From NCBI GenBank assembly GCA_031213475.1, contig JARUPZ010000024.1, positions 1,674,001-1,738,000 on the forward strand: a stretch of DNA of 64,000 bases, given 5' to 3'. Below are positions 11,701 to 26,000 of the stretch, piece after piece; position 1 is the stretch's first letter; each line of letters begins with the position of its first letter. The stretch is from Nereocystis luetkeana. Lineage: Eukaryota > Sar > Phaeophyceae > Laminariales > Laminariaceae. The position numbers and the translations under genes are program-made. A model generated the notes under the pieces. The model was not told where the DNA came from. It did no database searches and saw only the letters and a program-made list of their open reading frames with translations.

Positions 11701-14537
11701 CCACAACCGTAAATAATCCCTTTGGAACTTCGGGGGGAAAATAAGTCGAAAAAAGGTGATGGGAACACAGCGTCGGGTAAACCATTCTCAACAGATGGCG
11801 CAGATAATCAAAAAAAAAAATTTGCATAACTACCTCCATAGATCTCTACATCCTGAGATGGAGGTCGGTCTGGTCTGTTCGAGGTTTGCAGAAAGCATGG
11901 CGCACATCATCCAAATAAAAAAATTGCATAACTACCTCCGCAGATCTCTAAATCCTGAGACGGAGGTCGGTCTAGTCTGTTCGAGGTTTGAAGAAAACAT
12001 TTTCTAAACCTTGCAAGAAGGCTTCTGACCCCGCGGTTAGAAATACTGTGAGCGTGGGCAGTACGGGTGTTAGCGCCTCCGAGCTATTATATTTGACGCA
12101 TGTCATGTTGCGCGTGGTGCAGAGAGAAGTGAGGAGGGGGGGGGGGCGGCCTCAACGCGATGAAAAAATGTCTTCCTTTTTTTTCACGCGGGTGTTGCGA
12201 ACATCATTCGCCGGGTGAGATAAGATGTGTGCGACGCACCTCGCGCACAGCACCTCAACGCGGCAAATATTGAAAAACTGATTGTCGCGCATTAAATCGG
12301 TCGAACTCACAACTGACATTAAAAAAATAGATACTGGTTGTAGCATTTCCATAACAATGCACGTGGAAATGTATCGGGTTGGTATCTAACGGGTGAAAAA
12401 CACCTAAATAAAAAAAACGCAATGTTTTTTTTTCGCCAAATCGGGGGCACGATGCAGAGTCTAGACCGTCTACATCGTAATCGGTACGGTCTGCGTAAGG
12501 TTTTACTGATAAACGGGCGCACCGCAGGCTTTGTCACACTTGTTTCTCGCAGTTCCAGGACACAATACAGGATCTACCGTCGACGATCGCATATCGAAAT
12601 ATAGACGATCAAACATACTGTAGGTAGTTATCTGTACAATGCGTGCAAGATTTCACGGACGCACGGCCCCGCGCGCGGCCGCACCGCACGCATGCATGCC
12701 ACCCAAGGGGAGCACGCGCACCTCTTGACCATCTGCAAGCAGATGACCAGGGGTAATCTAGAGCGCACTCTGTCCGACACGCTATATAGCGAGGTTTCAC
12801 GCACCTCCTGGCTGTCCGCAGACAACACCTCGGTTGTCAGGTCCGCCACGTAGACGGGGCAGGACGCTCTCGGGTTGATGGGCGCCAAAGCGCCGGGGGG
12901 GGCACCAGGAGGGGGCAATGCCCCCTGCAACTCCGCCTGAAGGCGTGCATGTAAGTGTGAGAGACCGGGGGGAGGGGAGTACTCATTTGTTGCTGGCCTT
13001 AGTCATTTAACCACTGACAGCGCATCCTTTCGAGACGAAGCACCGTTTAGAGGGAAGGCGCGGGGGCGTACTCATTCGTTACTTGCCTTAGTCATTTGAC
13101 CATCGACCAGGCATCCCTTTCGAGACGGAGGGGGGGGGTAACAGTATAGGCGGGGCATACAATTATACCGTACGTAAAACACGTGTGATATGACAGCACA
13201 CCCCCTCCGACAGGTTTCCAATTTTCTCGACAACGGGGAGGGCGTACTGAATACGCCGACCGACGCGTCTAGGGAGCGCTCTCCTCGAGATCTTCCCAAA
13301 GCCTCCATTTTCGTCGCGTGTGTCCCTCTTGTTTGGGAGAAAACTGGTTCTGAAAATCGTCGTCGGGAGGGGGGGGGGTTATCTTATCACCCTATTACAG
13401 GGGGCCATATTAAATAGGACCTGCGGTACACACAAAAACCTACCCTGGTATACATTTACCTATTTTTACTAACAATATTTGGTCCTATTTATTATGGTCC
13501 CCCGTAATAGTGTGATACGGCAGGCGGCATGGGCCGCAATTGGGCGGGGTCGGAGAACGTCGCATCCTCTACAACTCCACTTGAAGGTCAAGCACAGCAG
13601 CGTGCGGGGACGGGGGGAATTCCACTCAAAGGGGCTACTTTACAATAAAAAAAAAATCATGGAACCATGCCGTGCCCACCTGCAAGCGCGAGCGCACGTA
13701 CGCCCAGAGCGCGTGGTCGCCATCGTACCGCTTGTTCATCTGGCCCAGCAGCTCCTGCCGCTTGTTCATGTTCTTCTCCTGGCTACCGAAAATCCCCGCC
13801 CCCCCCTGGAAAAACGCCAGCAGCGCTGCAAGAAATCCGGGGACGGGATGCAGTAGACCGCGGGGAAGGTGGGCACAGACAGGCAGGGAATGCCGCGTTC
13901 AAAAGAGCTCTAGGAAAGGCGTGGGTGTGAACTACAGTATGCCAATTACACCAGGAGAAGAGAGAGGGGGGTGGTACGGACGGGTTACGACCCTTCTTGG
14001 AACTTCAGAGGGGGAAAATAGAAGATGAGGAGTGACGGTTGCCGCGACAGCCATAATGGTTGGTGTCCGAGTTACAACGGTTGGTGTCCGAGTGACAATG
14101 GTCGGATGCAAGGAGCCGTGCGGCACCTGCGCAACACGATGGATGCTACCCGTATTTCTGGGCCCTCGCGCTGCTCGTGGCACGGTTGACAACACTAGAG
14201 TTATGAGCTCGGGGGTTCTACCGGCGCCAGGAATGGGGTAGGGGGTATCGGTAGGGAGCGCTGCCGTTTGCTTCCGCAACGGTTCGTGGTCTTTCTGCGC
14301 GGGAGAAGGCCGCTGAGGGCATCGCAAGAGCAAACTCGTACCGTAAAAATACCAAAAAACGAAGACGTGGGTGACCAAAGCGCCAAGGGGAAAACTACCG
14401 GGGATGCGAACAACAACAGGCAAAACAACAATGAACGCCGACAAGAAAAACAACCACACCAACAACAGCAACAACGGCAACCCGTAACAATATCAACACC
14501 ACCCCCTGCGCCAGCCAACAACAGCAACAATATCACC

Positions 14538-14571
<34 letters not shown>

Positions 14572-17500
14572 CCGCCAACACTAAACCCTCCATCACTATT
14601 AATTGTACCACCACCACCACCAACACAACAACCACAACACGTAGGGTAGGAGCACACGCTTTGAAGTCACGTCGAAACGCCAAACACGCTCCCAAGTTGC
14701 CGAAACAAAATTACGCATCGAGCACTCCTGTGCCATTTACGTACGTACCGTAAAAAGCCCTGTTGATGCCTGTTTCCAAGAGCACGACCTTCTTCGAGTC
14801 GAGTTGGTTGACGTAGCGGACCAGGTCGAACCTGTAAAGCTCGAAATCCCATCTGAGCAAACGCACCAACAGACAGACACGCGAACCATTAGGCAGGCAC
14901 GAGTAGAAACAAGCATGGGAAAAAATCAACACACGAAAAAACAAGCAGAACAAACATGCAGACACACCGGAGGCGGCGGCACCGTATGCGCTTCGACCAA
15001 TCGGAGGGCTACACGTATACCACAAGCTCCCGCGACAGCCCACCATCTCTGCTCTTAGCGATACAGCACGGGACACCCAATAGGAAAACGAGCGACAAGA
15101 AAGACAGGCTGGCTTTTACAGGGCATTAGGAAATTCGGCAGTCGTTGTACTAAAGGTACTGTAGTGTAGAACCCATCCAATCTTAACTAGGAACTTCAGC
15201 CTGGACCAGCTTCCCTGTTTCTTATTAGGTGTCCTGTACTAAATGTCGTCATCGCTGCGGGTGGTTGGTTGCCTTAAACGTGCCGCCTCTCGAGTCGCCA
15301 CCACGTACATATATTAGTGCTTGCTTCCACATTCCATCATGACGCTTTTCAGTCTGTTTCCATTTACCACAGGCTATATTTCAGGGAAATGAACTGATGT
15401 GATCACACCAAAATCATCATCATCAGCTCCCCCGGCAGCTCATCAAATCCGTGATTAGCATTGCGTCGTCATTTGTATGCCCCCCCCGACAGTCGTCAAT
15501 CATCTCCACCGACGGTTGTCTTAGACGCGCCGCCGCCCTGAGTCGCTACCCCCCCGACAGTCCATCAATTCCGCTATCGGCACTCTGTCCCCATCGCTGC
15601 GGATGGTTGCCATGACCAAAAAAGGACTACCAGGTACAGACTGGCTCTAGGTTTCCTGTACGAGGACAAACATATTTGGGTTGCCGGTTCACGGCTTCCT
15701 CGAAAGCCTCGAGACTGATAGGCCTTGCCTATCATAATCTTTCTCGAATGCCTCGAGACTGATAGGCCATGCCTCTCATGATCTGTAGCAGCCTCAAGTG
15801 GCGCTTCGTTTGATGTGCAGCCTAGGTAAAGTCGACACACAGCACATTATGCTTCGAGTGTGGTGATCTCTTAAAGCTTCGTTTTTACCCACCTCTAGGG
15901 GATAAGGGCCGTGCTTATCGAAGCAATTTTTGTCGATTTCATCTACACTTTTTTCTTCATTTCGACATAACTGCCAGAAAAGATGGAAAATATGCAAACT
16001 AAACTCGTCCATGATTTTTGCCCCATCTTGAGTTTCCATAGTTTCGACACTCGTTTTGGGGGTTTAATGGGAAATAAAAACGAAAGGTCGAAAATATGAC
16101 AAAAGCTTGCTTTGATAAGCACAGCCCTAATAAAACGAACACAATCTCATTCTTAGCGCTCTGTTGTTCTTGCAGCTGATGGTCTGTCTCAGATGCACCG
16201 TCCCTCGAACCGCACCCCTCCTTGCACTTGGTTACGGGAGGCCGTTCGCACACACAGCGTACGACTTATCCCAGCAGAGCTTACCCAGGGCGCGCGTCGC
16301 AACGGCTCCTCACGCACACAGAGAGCGCAGCGTAGATTCCACTATTAATAGAGCCTAGAGCCTACCAATACAACTAAGGCCTCAAGCTGAGCTCTAATGT
16401 AGAAACTGCGGTCCCCTCACCTGAATAGACTTCTTCTCGTTGTAACCGCTATTACTTTGAGCATTACATCCGAAATGAATCCTTCAATTGTTTTTCGGAC
16501 AGCTACTTCCAACAAAGAAAGCACTTGGGCTCTGCAAAATGTGCCCTGGATGCTTTTCGGACAACTTTTTTCCACAAAATAATTCGCATTCCTCCAACGC
16601 GAGGTATACCCATACACCACTCTTGCCGCGGACACGCATCCAATATTTGCCCTGAATGATTTTTGGACAACTTGAAAAAAAAACAAACGTTTCGCATGGC
16701 AAAACGTGCTCTGGATACCTAGGTGAGACATTTTTTGTCAGAAAACAGTTCGATTGGTCTGGCTTGACGTCAAGATGATGCTGCGCATTGTGTCAAAAAC
16801 AAGACCGACGGAAAGAGGAAACGCCCGACGGTCGGTAATAGCGGGTGACGCAAGCACAGTAAGTACCGTGTGCGACTTGGCCCAGCTTCGACGACATGGT
16901 TGATAGCTTACACTAACTCATCAGCACACTTTTATTCCAAGAATGTTTCCGGGAGGTTGGGGTTAGGGTCAGGATTTATGAAGTCAAGCCTATGGAGGGC
17001 CATTACCAACGTGTTCAACAAGATGTTCCAGGGGTCGGGCGGTTCGTTGTTGCGGGCTAAGAAGCACTTCCCTAGCAGGATCAAAGTATGGGCGTAGACT
17101 CAACCGCACCCCTAACTCTAACTCGGACCCCAACCTAGACACAAAACGGACCATAAACAGACCAGAAACGCGGCTGCGTCGCTCTTGGTTTTTCTTTTTG
17201 ATACTCCGAACTGCGGACCACGGTTTTCCTCCTTACAGAGTTTAGGAATCCTGGCAAAATCCTACCGGATACCTCCGTGAATACTGCTGAGCATGTGTAA
17301 TGGTCGTCGAAGCTTGGCCAATGTCTGCACTCGTACAGCCCGCCTACTCCACATTACATCACCCCGAGAAAATTATAAGGCTGTCGGGGTTGAGGTTGGT
17401 CTAAAGTCATTAATTACGTCAACCATTTTGTCGAAGCTGGGCCGAGGTCTACACATCCTTCCGTACGTCAGTAAGCACCTGGCCCTCGCCGCCAGGTCGT

Positions 17501-20002
17501 GCAGGCGCCCTTCCGTCGGTAGCGCCTTCTGGTCCAACGCCTTGGACAGGTGGTTCTCGTACTCCTGTCCCCTGCCACGGAACCGTGTAGTTGCGGTGCG
17601 AGCGACATTTATACGCGTGTGGAGTTGTTGTTGGTGCTGTTGTTTTGTACACGTTGTTGTTTTTTTTGCTGTGGATGGTGCTGTTGCTGTTGTAGTTTTT
17701 TTCGCTGTTGCTGCTTTGTCGTTATTGTTGTCATCGCCGTTGCTGCTGTTGATATCGTCTTAACTCATCCCCATTATCTACGTTGTGGCAAAAAAACGGG
17801 CACCAAGAACTCTAGGAATGGAAAGAATACCGCTCTGGCCGGGAAAATAACCGCCGTTCGACCCTTTTACTACTGCAGTGTGCAGAAACCTAAATCTGAC
17901 TCTAGTTCCAAGTGTTTTATCCTCACAACAGGAGTGCACTGCAGTCCTTAAGCCCAAACGGGGTCAACCTCCATGTCAGAGTAAAAACACGGAGATTGTA
18001 CTTCCGGCGGGAGTGCTATGTACCGTTCGCTCTTTCGGAACTTGATTACAGCATAGAGGGAACACGTGACGAAAACCAAAACGGCGAATACAGCACCGGC
18101 CATTGCGTGGTCTGCCCGGTTCCCTTTCAGACAAGCACCTCAAACCAAGATTTATCTGGCAGAGGGCTCGCCAACCGCAGCGTGAACACACGCAGTTCAC
18201 GCCGGCTGCATAGGAACTTCGTTCCGTCTGCGAATACAATCCTGACCGTCAGCTACTCCGCCGCCTGGGCTATAAATACATATATAGGTTCACCTCGTAC
18301 TGTTCTCCCTTTCGAATAACTCGGGGATGATAAAAAAAAAACTTGGTGTCCGAATGACAATCCAAGGAGTCGTATATACGACACGGGCTAGCGGGCTGCG
18401 CGCGGCACAACCCTACTCGTACTGCTGCCCGCGTACACTTGCCCGTATACAGTATGTTTAGCTGATTAGGCCAAGCCCACAAATTATTTGGTCAATTGCT
18501 TAGGGCCTCATAGTGATGTAATACCGATACATGATGTCGAGGGCAATCTACTCCAGCGCGTTTGTTCCATCGCATCAGCCCGAACAGCGTGACGCGCACG
18601 GACCAACTCCTGCGCCTACCCAATCGGGCCGACCAAGCGAGCGGATCAGGCTGGGACACGTACCCCCTCCCGGGGAGACGTTGGGCAACGATTTCAGCTG
18701 AAAAACTCTTGAAAACATTTTTGGGACGTACCTGCCTGTTAGATATCGACAAAAAAACCGGCGGGTGCGATACTATCGATATCTATCACGGGGGGAGGGC
18801 ATACTAATCAGAATCTACGATAAACCCCAAACGATCAGGTAAATGTATATACGTATTTTTGTATTTTTTGGCGCTTTTGCCAACTTTTCTCTTCGTACGA
18901 GAACTTTTCGGCGAAACGCCAAGTACTTGGACACGGGAAGCCCGGCCTGATACATTGGTCGAGGTCTCGGCGCGATCCGTGCACGCTGGAGCGCGTGGCG
19001 TGCACTTATTTTTTTTTTTCCGGCGGGAGTGGATAAGACGACTTCCCTGGTTTCAGTACGAGAGGCTATATTTTGTACGTACTTACCGCTGAAATGTCGA
19101 CATATTTTGCTCTTTCATGTGACGTACAGTAACACGTACCGGTACCATTGTTTTGCGCTAAACACAACACAGATAACAGACAATACAGCAGCAGAGCAGT
19201 CAGCTGCCTAACTCTACAACCCTGCCGTCCAACAGCAGCAGCAGCAGCAGCACAGTGGACAGCCACGGGCACGTGTAGCAGGTCTACATGCGCGTAGGTC
19301 TCCGCTGTATTGCGGTGGCTAGCTGCGTTTTTCTGAGCCTGAGATCGATCACCTCGCAACAACACATCTCTCTGACGTTGTGCGCGATCGTGCGATCGTA
19401 CAATATGTTGGGGCTGTTGCACACAGCAGGGCGACTCCGGCCGAACTACAGCATCTGCAGTCGGCAGCACCACGCACGTGTGGTATAGCCGCGCTGCACG
19501 GTGGGTGGTTAATCAGAGCCTGTGCTTGCTGTGTGACAAAATATGTCAGGAGACAGAATATTTACATATTGACGGAAAGTAACTTTGCCTCGACATGCCT
19601 CGACTGACACCAAAATACTACCGGTATGTTTTAGTATAGAGCACTCGTCCATACACCCTTGACAGCTCACGTTTTGCCTTGATTGACATGTCTCTGACGT
19701 TTTTTTTGTGTGACAGCACAAATTGAGTTACGCTGCTGCTGGCGCAAGGCCGGCGTGTTCTTTTTCTGCTTGTCACAGATAAACAGCAGTAGAGCAGCAG
19801 CAACAAACAGTGAAGCAGTGGTGCGAGGCTCGCAGCAGCAGAGAGGCCAGCAGTCAGCATGTATATGCCTACGAGTACCTGTTGCTCGATGCTGTTGTCA
19901 TGTTGGCCGCTACGCACCAGGCACACAGCTACTCCCTCGGCTTGCTGCAGTCTGCAGGTATCCTTGAAATATTTTTTCTTGGCACCTAAGAAGTGGAACC
20001 GA

Positions 20003-20033
<31 letters not shown>

Positions 20034-23000
20034 GTAAGCTCTCATACCAGGTACCATGACATGTCATGTACACTACATCGTTCGCACAATCATTTCACGA
20101 CGAAGCATTGACTGCTGTTTACCCTACTGTTGCTGCTGTACACTACCTGGCTTTTCCCACGGAGAACACACAGGAAGAAGTAGTACAGGTATAGCGGTGT
20201 GATTATTACAGACAACCGAAAGGGTAGCGGTACACGTCCTACCGGTGCCATCCTTTTATATTATTGTCGCAATGACCCCACACTATTTCCACACAGTATT
20301 AATAGTACAGCAGTATCGTCTGTCCTCAAAATATGTGTGTGTGTGTTCTTCACATTAATAACGATGGGTGGGATGCATAGTTCTTAATAGATGTGCAGGT
20401 CTTTCATACGAGTATTTATTCGCTCTTACTCCACTCCCCTAGGCATCTCCCGGAGGGGAACCTTGTAAGTAGTTACGTTTGTACATCTTCGTACGAGCAC
20501 TTTTTGGCAAAACGCTAAGTAGTCGGCACGGGAAGCCCGACCAGAGACATTGGTCGACGTCCGGGCGCGATCCGTGCACTCTGGAGCGCGTGGCGGGCGT
20601 TCAAGGTTTTATTTCCCGCAGGAGTGGATGAGACGGTTTCCCTCGTTTCGGTACGAGAGGACTTATGTTGTAAGTACGTACCGGAAAACTGCTATCTCAT
20701 GAGCACACAGCCCAGACGTATACCAGGTAGGCAACAGGCAACATCAACAGAGCACAACGTCACAACGCAGCGGCCCATACGCCGTGCATGCGTGACGCAC
20801 CCACTTGCGCTGTACTGCTGTGGCTGGCTGCGTTTGTCGGAGCCTGCGGGCCGTATTTCACTATCTACCTGTCTTTGCGACTGCTGTGTGACAGATCCAC
20901 GCACATTCTGGACGTAAATGTAAGGACCGTTTGGATTAAATACCAGTACCTCAACTGTCCTTATATTTCCGACGTTTTGTGTGTTTTGCCCGGCGCACAC
21001 CCCAGAAATCTCTAGACATCAGACAACATGCAAAATAACACAAACAACGTTACAACCCCGCCTGGCAGCCCAAGCAGCAGCGAGCCACACCACGCGCGTG
21101 TCGCAGGTCCGTGGCATACTGCTTTCGCTACTTGCTTTATCGGACGCTGTGGTCCGTCATCGGGCATCACCGCCTCTCTCTCTTCTGCTGTGCTGCTCCG
21201 CATGCGTGTGCGGTGTGTCGTGCGCACCGCAAAAAATAACACTATGAATATTTGGTAATACGGTAAAATAGTCACGATGTCCGATTTTGGACACGAAGGC
21301 GCGAGCTCGATCCCCGCAGAGATCACGGTACTATTTTTTTTTACTGTTTGTTTTACGAAAAAAAAATGTATCATGCACGTAACCCAGACATCCCAGACAA
21401 CAAGCAGCTCATGAGCAGTGCAGGGCGCGTGCTACAACCAGCTGGCTACAACGCCATACACGCCTGCCGCCCGCCAGCAGAACAGGAAGCAACATCACGC
21501 GTGTGCGATAGTTTGTCCGCGCTGTATGACCGCGGCTTCCTATTAATACGTACGGGCTGTTTTATCGGACCCTGCGATATGTAAAGCTGGGGGTCTCTGC
21601 TGCTGTGTGATCCATGCATGCTGCCACAGGTACAACAACGCTGGTGCTGATGCTGCAGCAGTGCGATTTTCGTGGGCAGCCGAGTATGGTCCAGAGTTCC
21701 AGCGCCTTCCTTCGATGCATCTTTTTCTATTTCTGTAGATATTATCCCGCTGCTGTACTGCTGTGTTCCGTGTGTCACGCGTGTGTGTGCGTTATGCACC
21801 GTGTGTCACGCATGGAGTGCTTCCAAACCTTTCTTTTTTATCGACAGTCCTCGGTTTGTGCGGGAGAGGCTTCTTCGCCATGAGCGCCACAACAAAGTCA
21901 TGCATTAACATACTGACAAGTAGAAATGTTTGGGGGAATCATTAAGAAAATCGAAAAAAACGAGTCAGTTCATAGGAACAGTTCCACGCTGTTTTCATAC
22001 ATGTTTTCTCCCCGAATATGCTGGTGCAATTATAAAAGGGTCTATTAGTAATGTGCATGTCTGTACGTACAGCAGTAATATGCAGCTACTTCATAACGTC
22101 GTAACATTATATGCGTTATGATACAATATCGCATGCGGTACCTCAGTTCGTTCTTACACCACTGCCCTACGCATGTTCCGGAGGTGAACCTTGTATCCCT
22201 TTATGAACATCATATTGGTTTTGATTACTATTAATATGTATGTACATCATATTGGTTTTGATTACTATTAATATGTATCACCCCGTAATAGGAAGAGCGT
22301 GCAGCGGTACTACTAGTATCAACCATGCTGCTCAGCACGCGCGTCGTACATCTCCCTAAGTACACCATGTTGCAGTTCGGACACAAGACCCTGCTCCACC
22401 AGCTTGCGCTGCTTCGCGTGGCCGGTGCAGTAATCGGCGTTTACACTCGAAGGATCTCCCCGCTCAGGTCTGACGGTCCCAAAGAGGTTATCGTAGGCGG
22501 AAAAGTCGTGTCACTTGGACTTGTCACACTTCAAAAGCGACGCATAATTTCGAGGGAGCGATCACTATCCCCGATGCTAGCCTCTCGGCCAGCAGGCGTC
22601 GACCCTTAGATATCCACCCTTCGGTGTACAGCATCACCTTACGTCAAGCTCCTCTGACAAGCCGTCGAGATCCCTGAAGCCCTCCTTGAACTCCACCAGC
22701 GGAATCGTCAGACCCGAGTGCACGCTGTCTCTGGCTTGCACCAAGTCGCAGCGGGTCGGGGTGGGAGGAGGGGGTGAGGGGGTGGTGGTGGGGGGCACAG
22801 CAACCAAGGTATATTATATGTATGGCGACGAGTTAATGTGAGAACAACAGACACATACTCGTACTGGTAATTTTCCAAACACCTCAAAACTCGTCTTCGC
22901 AAGCTTGGTGTGATAATCGATCACGCGTATATATATCAGGGACATAGGTGTGGAACACAAGATAACATGGGACATTTTCGTGCCGCTAATGTCCCACTGA

Positions 23001-26000
23001 TACAAGATCTGCCTTCGCCCTGTTTCGTGTTAAGGAGACGCTACTGTAGTACCCTTAGGACCGCGTCGTCAGGTACCCGCGCGTAGGCGAATCGGTAACA
23101 TGTGCATAGGACATGGAATTAGAGTAGGGGATATGCAACCAAGATCCGTCTTTGGTAGTTTTAGAATAATTGATGCAAATTTACAATAATCCTGATGAGC
23201 TTTTCGGACTTTTTTTGGGCCCAATACCTTACTACCCATCACGGGAACGTCGTTTTGCCTACCGCAGCATCTTCGACGACTACGACTGCTAAAAATATAC
23301 ACCATCCGCCTGGAGAACAGCAATATTTTAGTGAAGGCCATTTCTTCATCTGTGATGGTGCAGCCATTGCGCTCAGCTCCCTGGCGTGGAATGGAACATT
23401 TTAGCGTATTTGCGAGATTTTAGTGCAACTCGCTCGCAACTTCGAGTACACGAAACCACCTCGTGAGCCGTTTCTGGCTGCCTACGACTGCCGTCTGGCG
23501 CACCCGACGCCCTCACACACCCCATCAGGAGCTTCCCTCAATTTCGCAGGGCGGTAGATTCCTGTGAGGAGCTGTAGCTGTCCGCAAGTGAAGAAGCGCA
23601 AACGTCCGGTTGGGGGTCGTTTTTTGTCTCTTTTAGCGAACCCAAACTTTCGACCAAGTTCGACCTAGGCAGCACCTCTAGGTCAAGGTGTAGGCCCCTG
23701 TTGAGAACCTGCGAGCGAGCAATCTCGAGAGAAACACAAGCTGCTGTGATGAACATATTTCGACTCACGGTCGCTCTCCGGTCAGCACTAATAAACCAAA
23801 GTTCTAAACGCAGCGTGTTGAAATAGCGATGTTTCTCTCTGTTCCGATAAAGCACCTAGAGACTATTAAGATAATGACCGGAAACCCGACGCTTGGGTGC
23901 CAGCGTGGCCTGAAGCACCAGGCGGGGCACGGCAAGTCGGGATATAGGGAGGCGTTGTGGGAATATGGGGGGATCGAGGGTAATTATCCCCGGGGCGACT
24001 CGTTTCCGGACCCCGACCTTCTGAACGAATCGATCCCTCCAACAATCACCTTCACACAGCAGCATTGGTCGGCGATAAAAAGGGGTGGCAGGATAAAACC
24101 GTGGCCTATCTTTGACGAATATGTCAATAAATAGTCAACTATGAACAAGCCCTAACCCTAACTTCTACGGCCAGGGGAATTTCCCGGAATGGGAAAATTC
24201 CGGAATGGAAAAGTAACGAAGAGGTAGTGCAATCAACCATCTTGTCGAACCTGGGGCAAGCCGTACGGTAAGCACTGCGGATAAAGTGGCCAGTGCTTGC
24301 CGTACCGACTGTGCCAGATTGTACATACGCTGAAAGCGGAGGGGCCGCTTAATACAGCGTTGTTGTCGCACGTGACGAGGGTCACTTTCTTGCGTCTGAA
24401 CCCTGGGAGGCGGAAACATCTATCGTTCTCGTACATACCGCGATTATGTTTTGTTTGGTTCTATTTTCCTACCTACCAGTACCTGTAGACTCCTTCCCAA
24501 TCGCGACCACGGCCAAATTAAGGTAATGAGCTAGTGCGAGAGCAGCGATAAACAACATTAACACCGACACCAACTCCACCACCACCACCACCACCACCAC
24601 CAACAGCAGCACCAACAACCGAAAAATACAACAATGGCGACGACGACGATGACAACAACGCCAGTTCCACCAACACCAACCCCGATACCAACAACACCAC
24701 CACCAACAGCACCAACTCGACCACAACCACCACCACCAGCACCACCAACAGCCACCACTGTAAACCGTACACCACTCACATGAGCATGGAGATAAGGTCA
24801 TGAACTTGCTGCAGCGCCGAGGAGAAGGACGCCATGTTCGCTGCAAGGTCCCCCATGCCCTTGAAGTTCTTGCTGAACATCACTCTATGGCATTTGGGCG
24901 ATGATACAGCAGTAGCAAGAAAACAGCCACGCCAAACAAAAACAGATTAAAAAAAAATGCGCACCGTCTTGATTGACACACACATGTTGGTAGGGGTAAA
25001 ATACGTACCTCATTGTTTTTCGTTTAGAAGGCTATATTCTATATTCAAACACGTTTCAACCCCTTGTCAACTGCAACCACATCTTGGGGACAGAGCACTT
25101 GGGCTCAAGTGTGTGTGCTGTTTTAAAGGAATGAGTGAAAGGGGTAAAATCCGTTTTCGCGGGGGAGTGGCAGCCCTGATAAAGCACACAAGCGCGACCG
25201 ATGTCTTGCGTGGGATTCTTCTAAACGAGGCCTCGCCGAACGTAAGGTTCCATACGTCGGACAGTCAATCGATTCCTACTTCACGATCTACTGTAGATAT
25301 ATATATATATATATCTCAAGTCAGAGCTATCCCAAAGCTTGTTACAATTTAGCTCCTCTTGCCGGGTGGGACCCGAATATACTGATAGATAGATCTAGCA
25401 CATGTTTCCTGGGTTGGAGCTGTACTATTATGAAGACCCTGTACAACCTCTCACAACGGCAGATGAGGAACTGTTTACGGGGGATAGAGTAAATAGGACC
25501 TACGGTACACACAAAAACCTACCAGGTATATATTTACCTGTTTTTACCAACAATATTTGGTCCTATTTACCATGGTCCCTCGTAATAGATGATCTAGAAA
25601 ATAGATGATCAATTTAAATCATGATCTGTCCGAGGCGTGTGAGGTTTTCGCATGCTAGGACGGCTTTTCTGGAAGACTGCCGAAGCGAAGCCGTAAGCGG
25701 GGCAAACCATCATAGTGGAACCATGAGGGCTGAGAGTTGGCTGGACGTTCACAGCTAGTTTTGTTTATAGCTGGGTGGCGACTTAAAACCTGTTAGGGCA
25801 AAAACTGCAGTCCATTTTTGGGGGACAAACTACTCAGAATTTTACTGGTTTGTCCCTCCAGACGGGACTGCAGTTTGCCCTAAAAGAGTTACCGTAAGTT
25901 CACCTCTTGGGAACACCGAGATAGCGACTAGAACAACGACACCTTTGGTGTTGTCAACCGTCTACTGCCGAGCTGAGCGCCCGGCAGTACAGGCAGGATC

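Larger units (their letters stand above)
14832..17478. other. ArfGAP intron 6: local duplications, no gene seen
   Basis: The intron holds a 44-bp period duplication at 15698-15783, related GTCGTCATCGCTGCGG-like segments near 15250 and 15580, a threefold degenerate repeat at 16478-16720, and a repeat with an inverted relation to 17418 at 16877-16906. Open frames are short and unsupported. Confidence 0.45.
17565..22642. other. ArfGAP intron 5, the largest (5.1 kb)
   Basis: The intron contains GTT/GCT-rich low-complexity DNA at 17620-17750, two copies of a 200-bp repeat (18890-19110 and 20485-20700) followed by CAG-rich tails, a 29-base C run (20003-20031) and a 37-bp duplication (22207-22278). 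A plus-strand frame at 22325-22609 has no known family. Confidence 0.5.

Noticed and set aside
24469..24846. Trp/Val/Gly-rich 125-codon frame on the minus strand
   Set aside because: It is driven by an ACC/CAC microsatellite; only its first part overlaps the genuine exon at 24780-24884, which uses a different frame.
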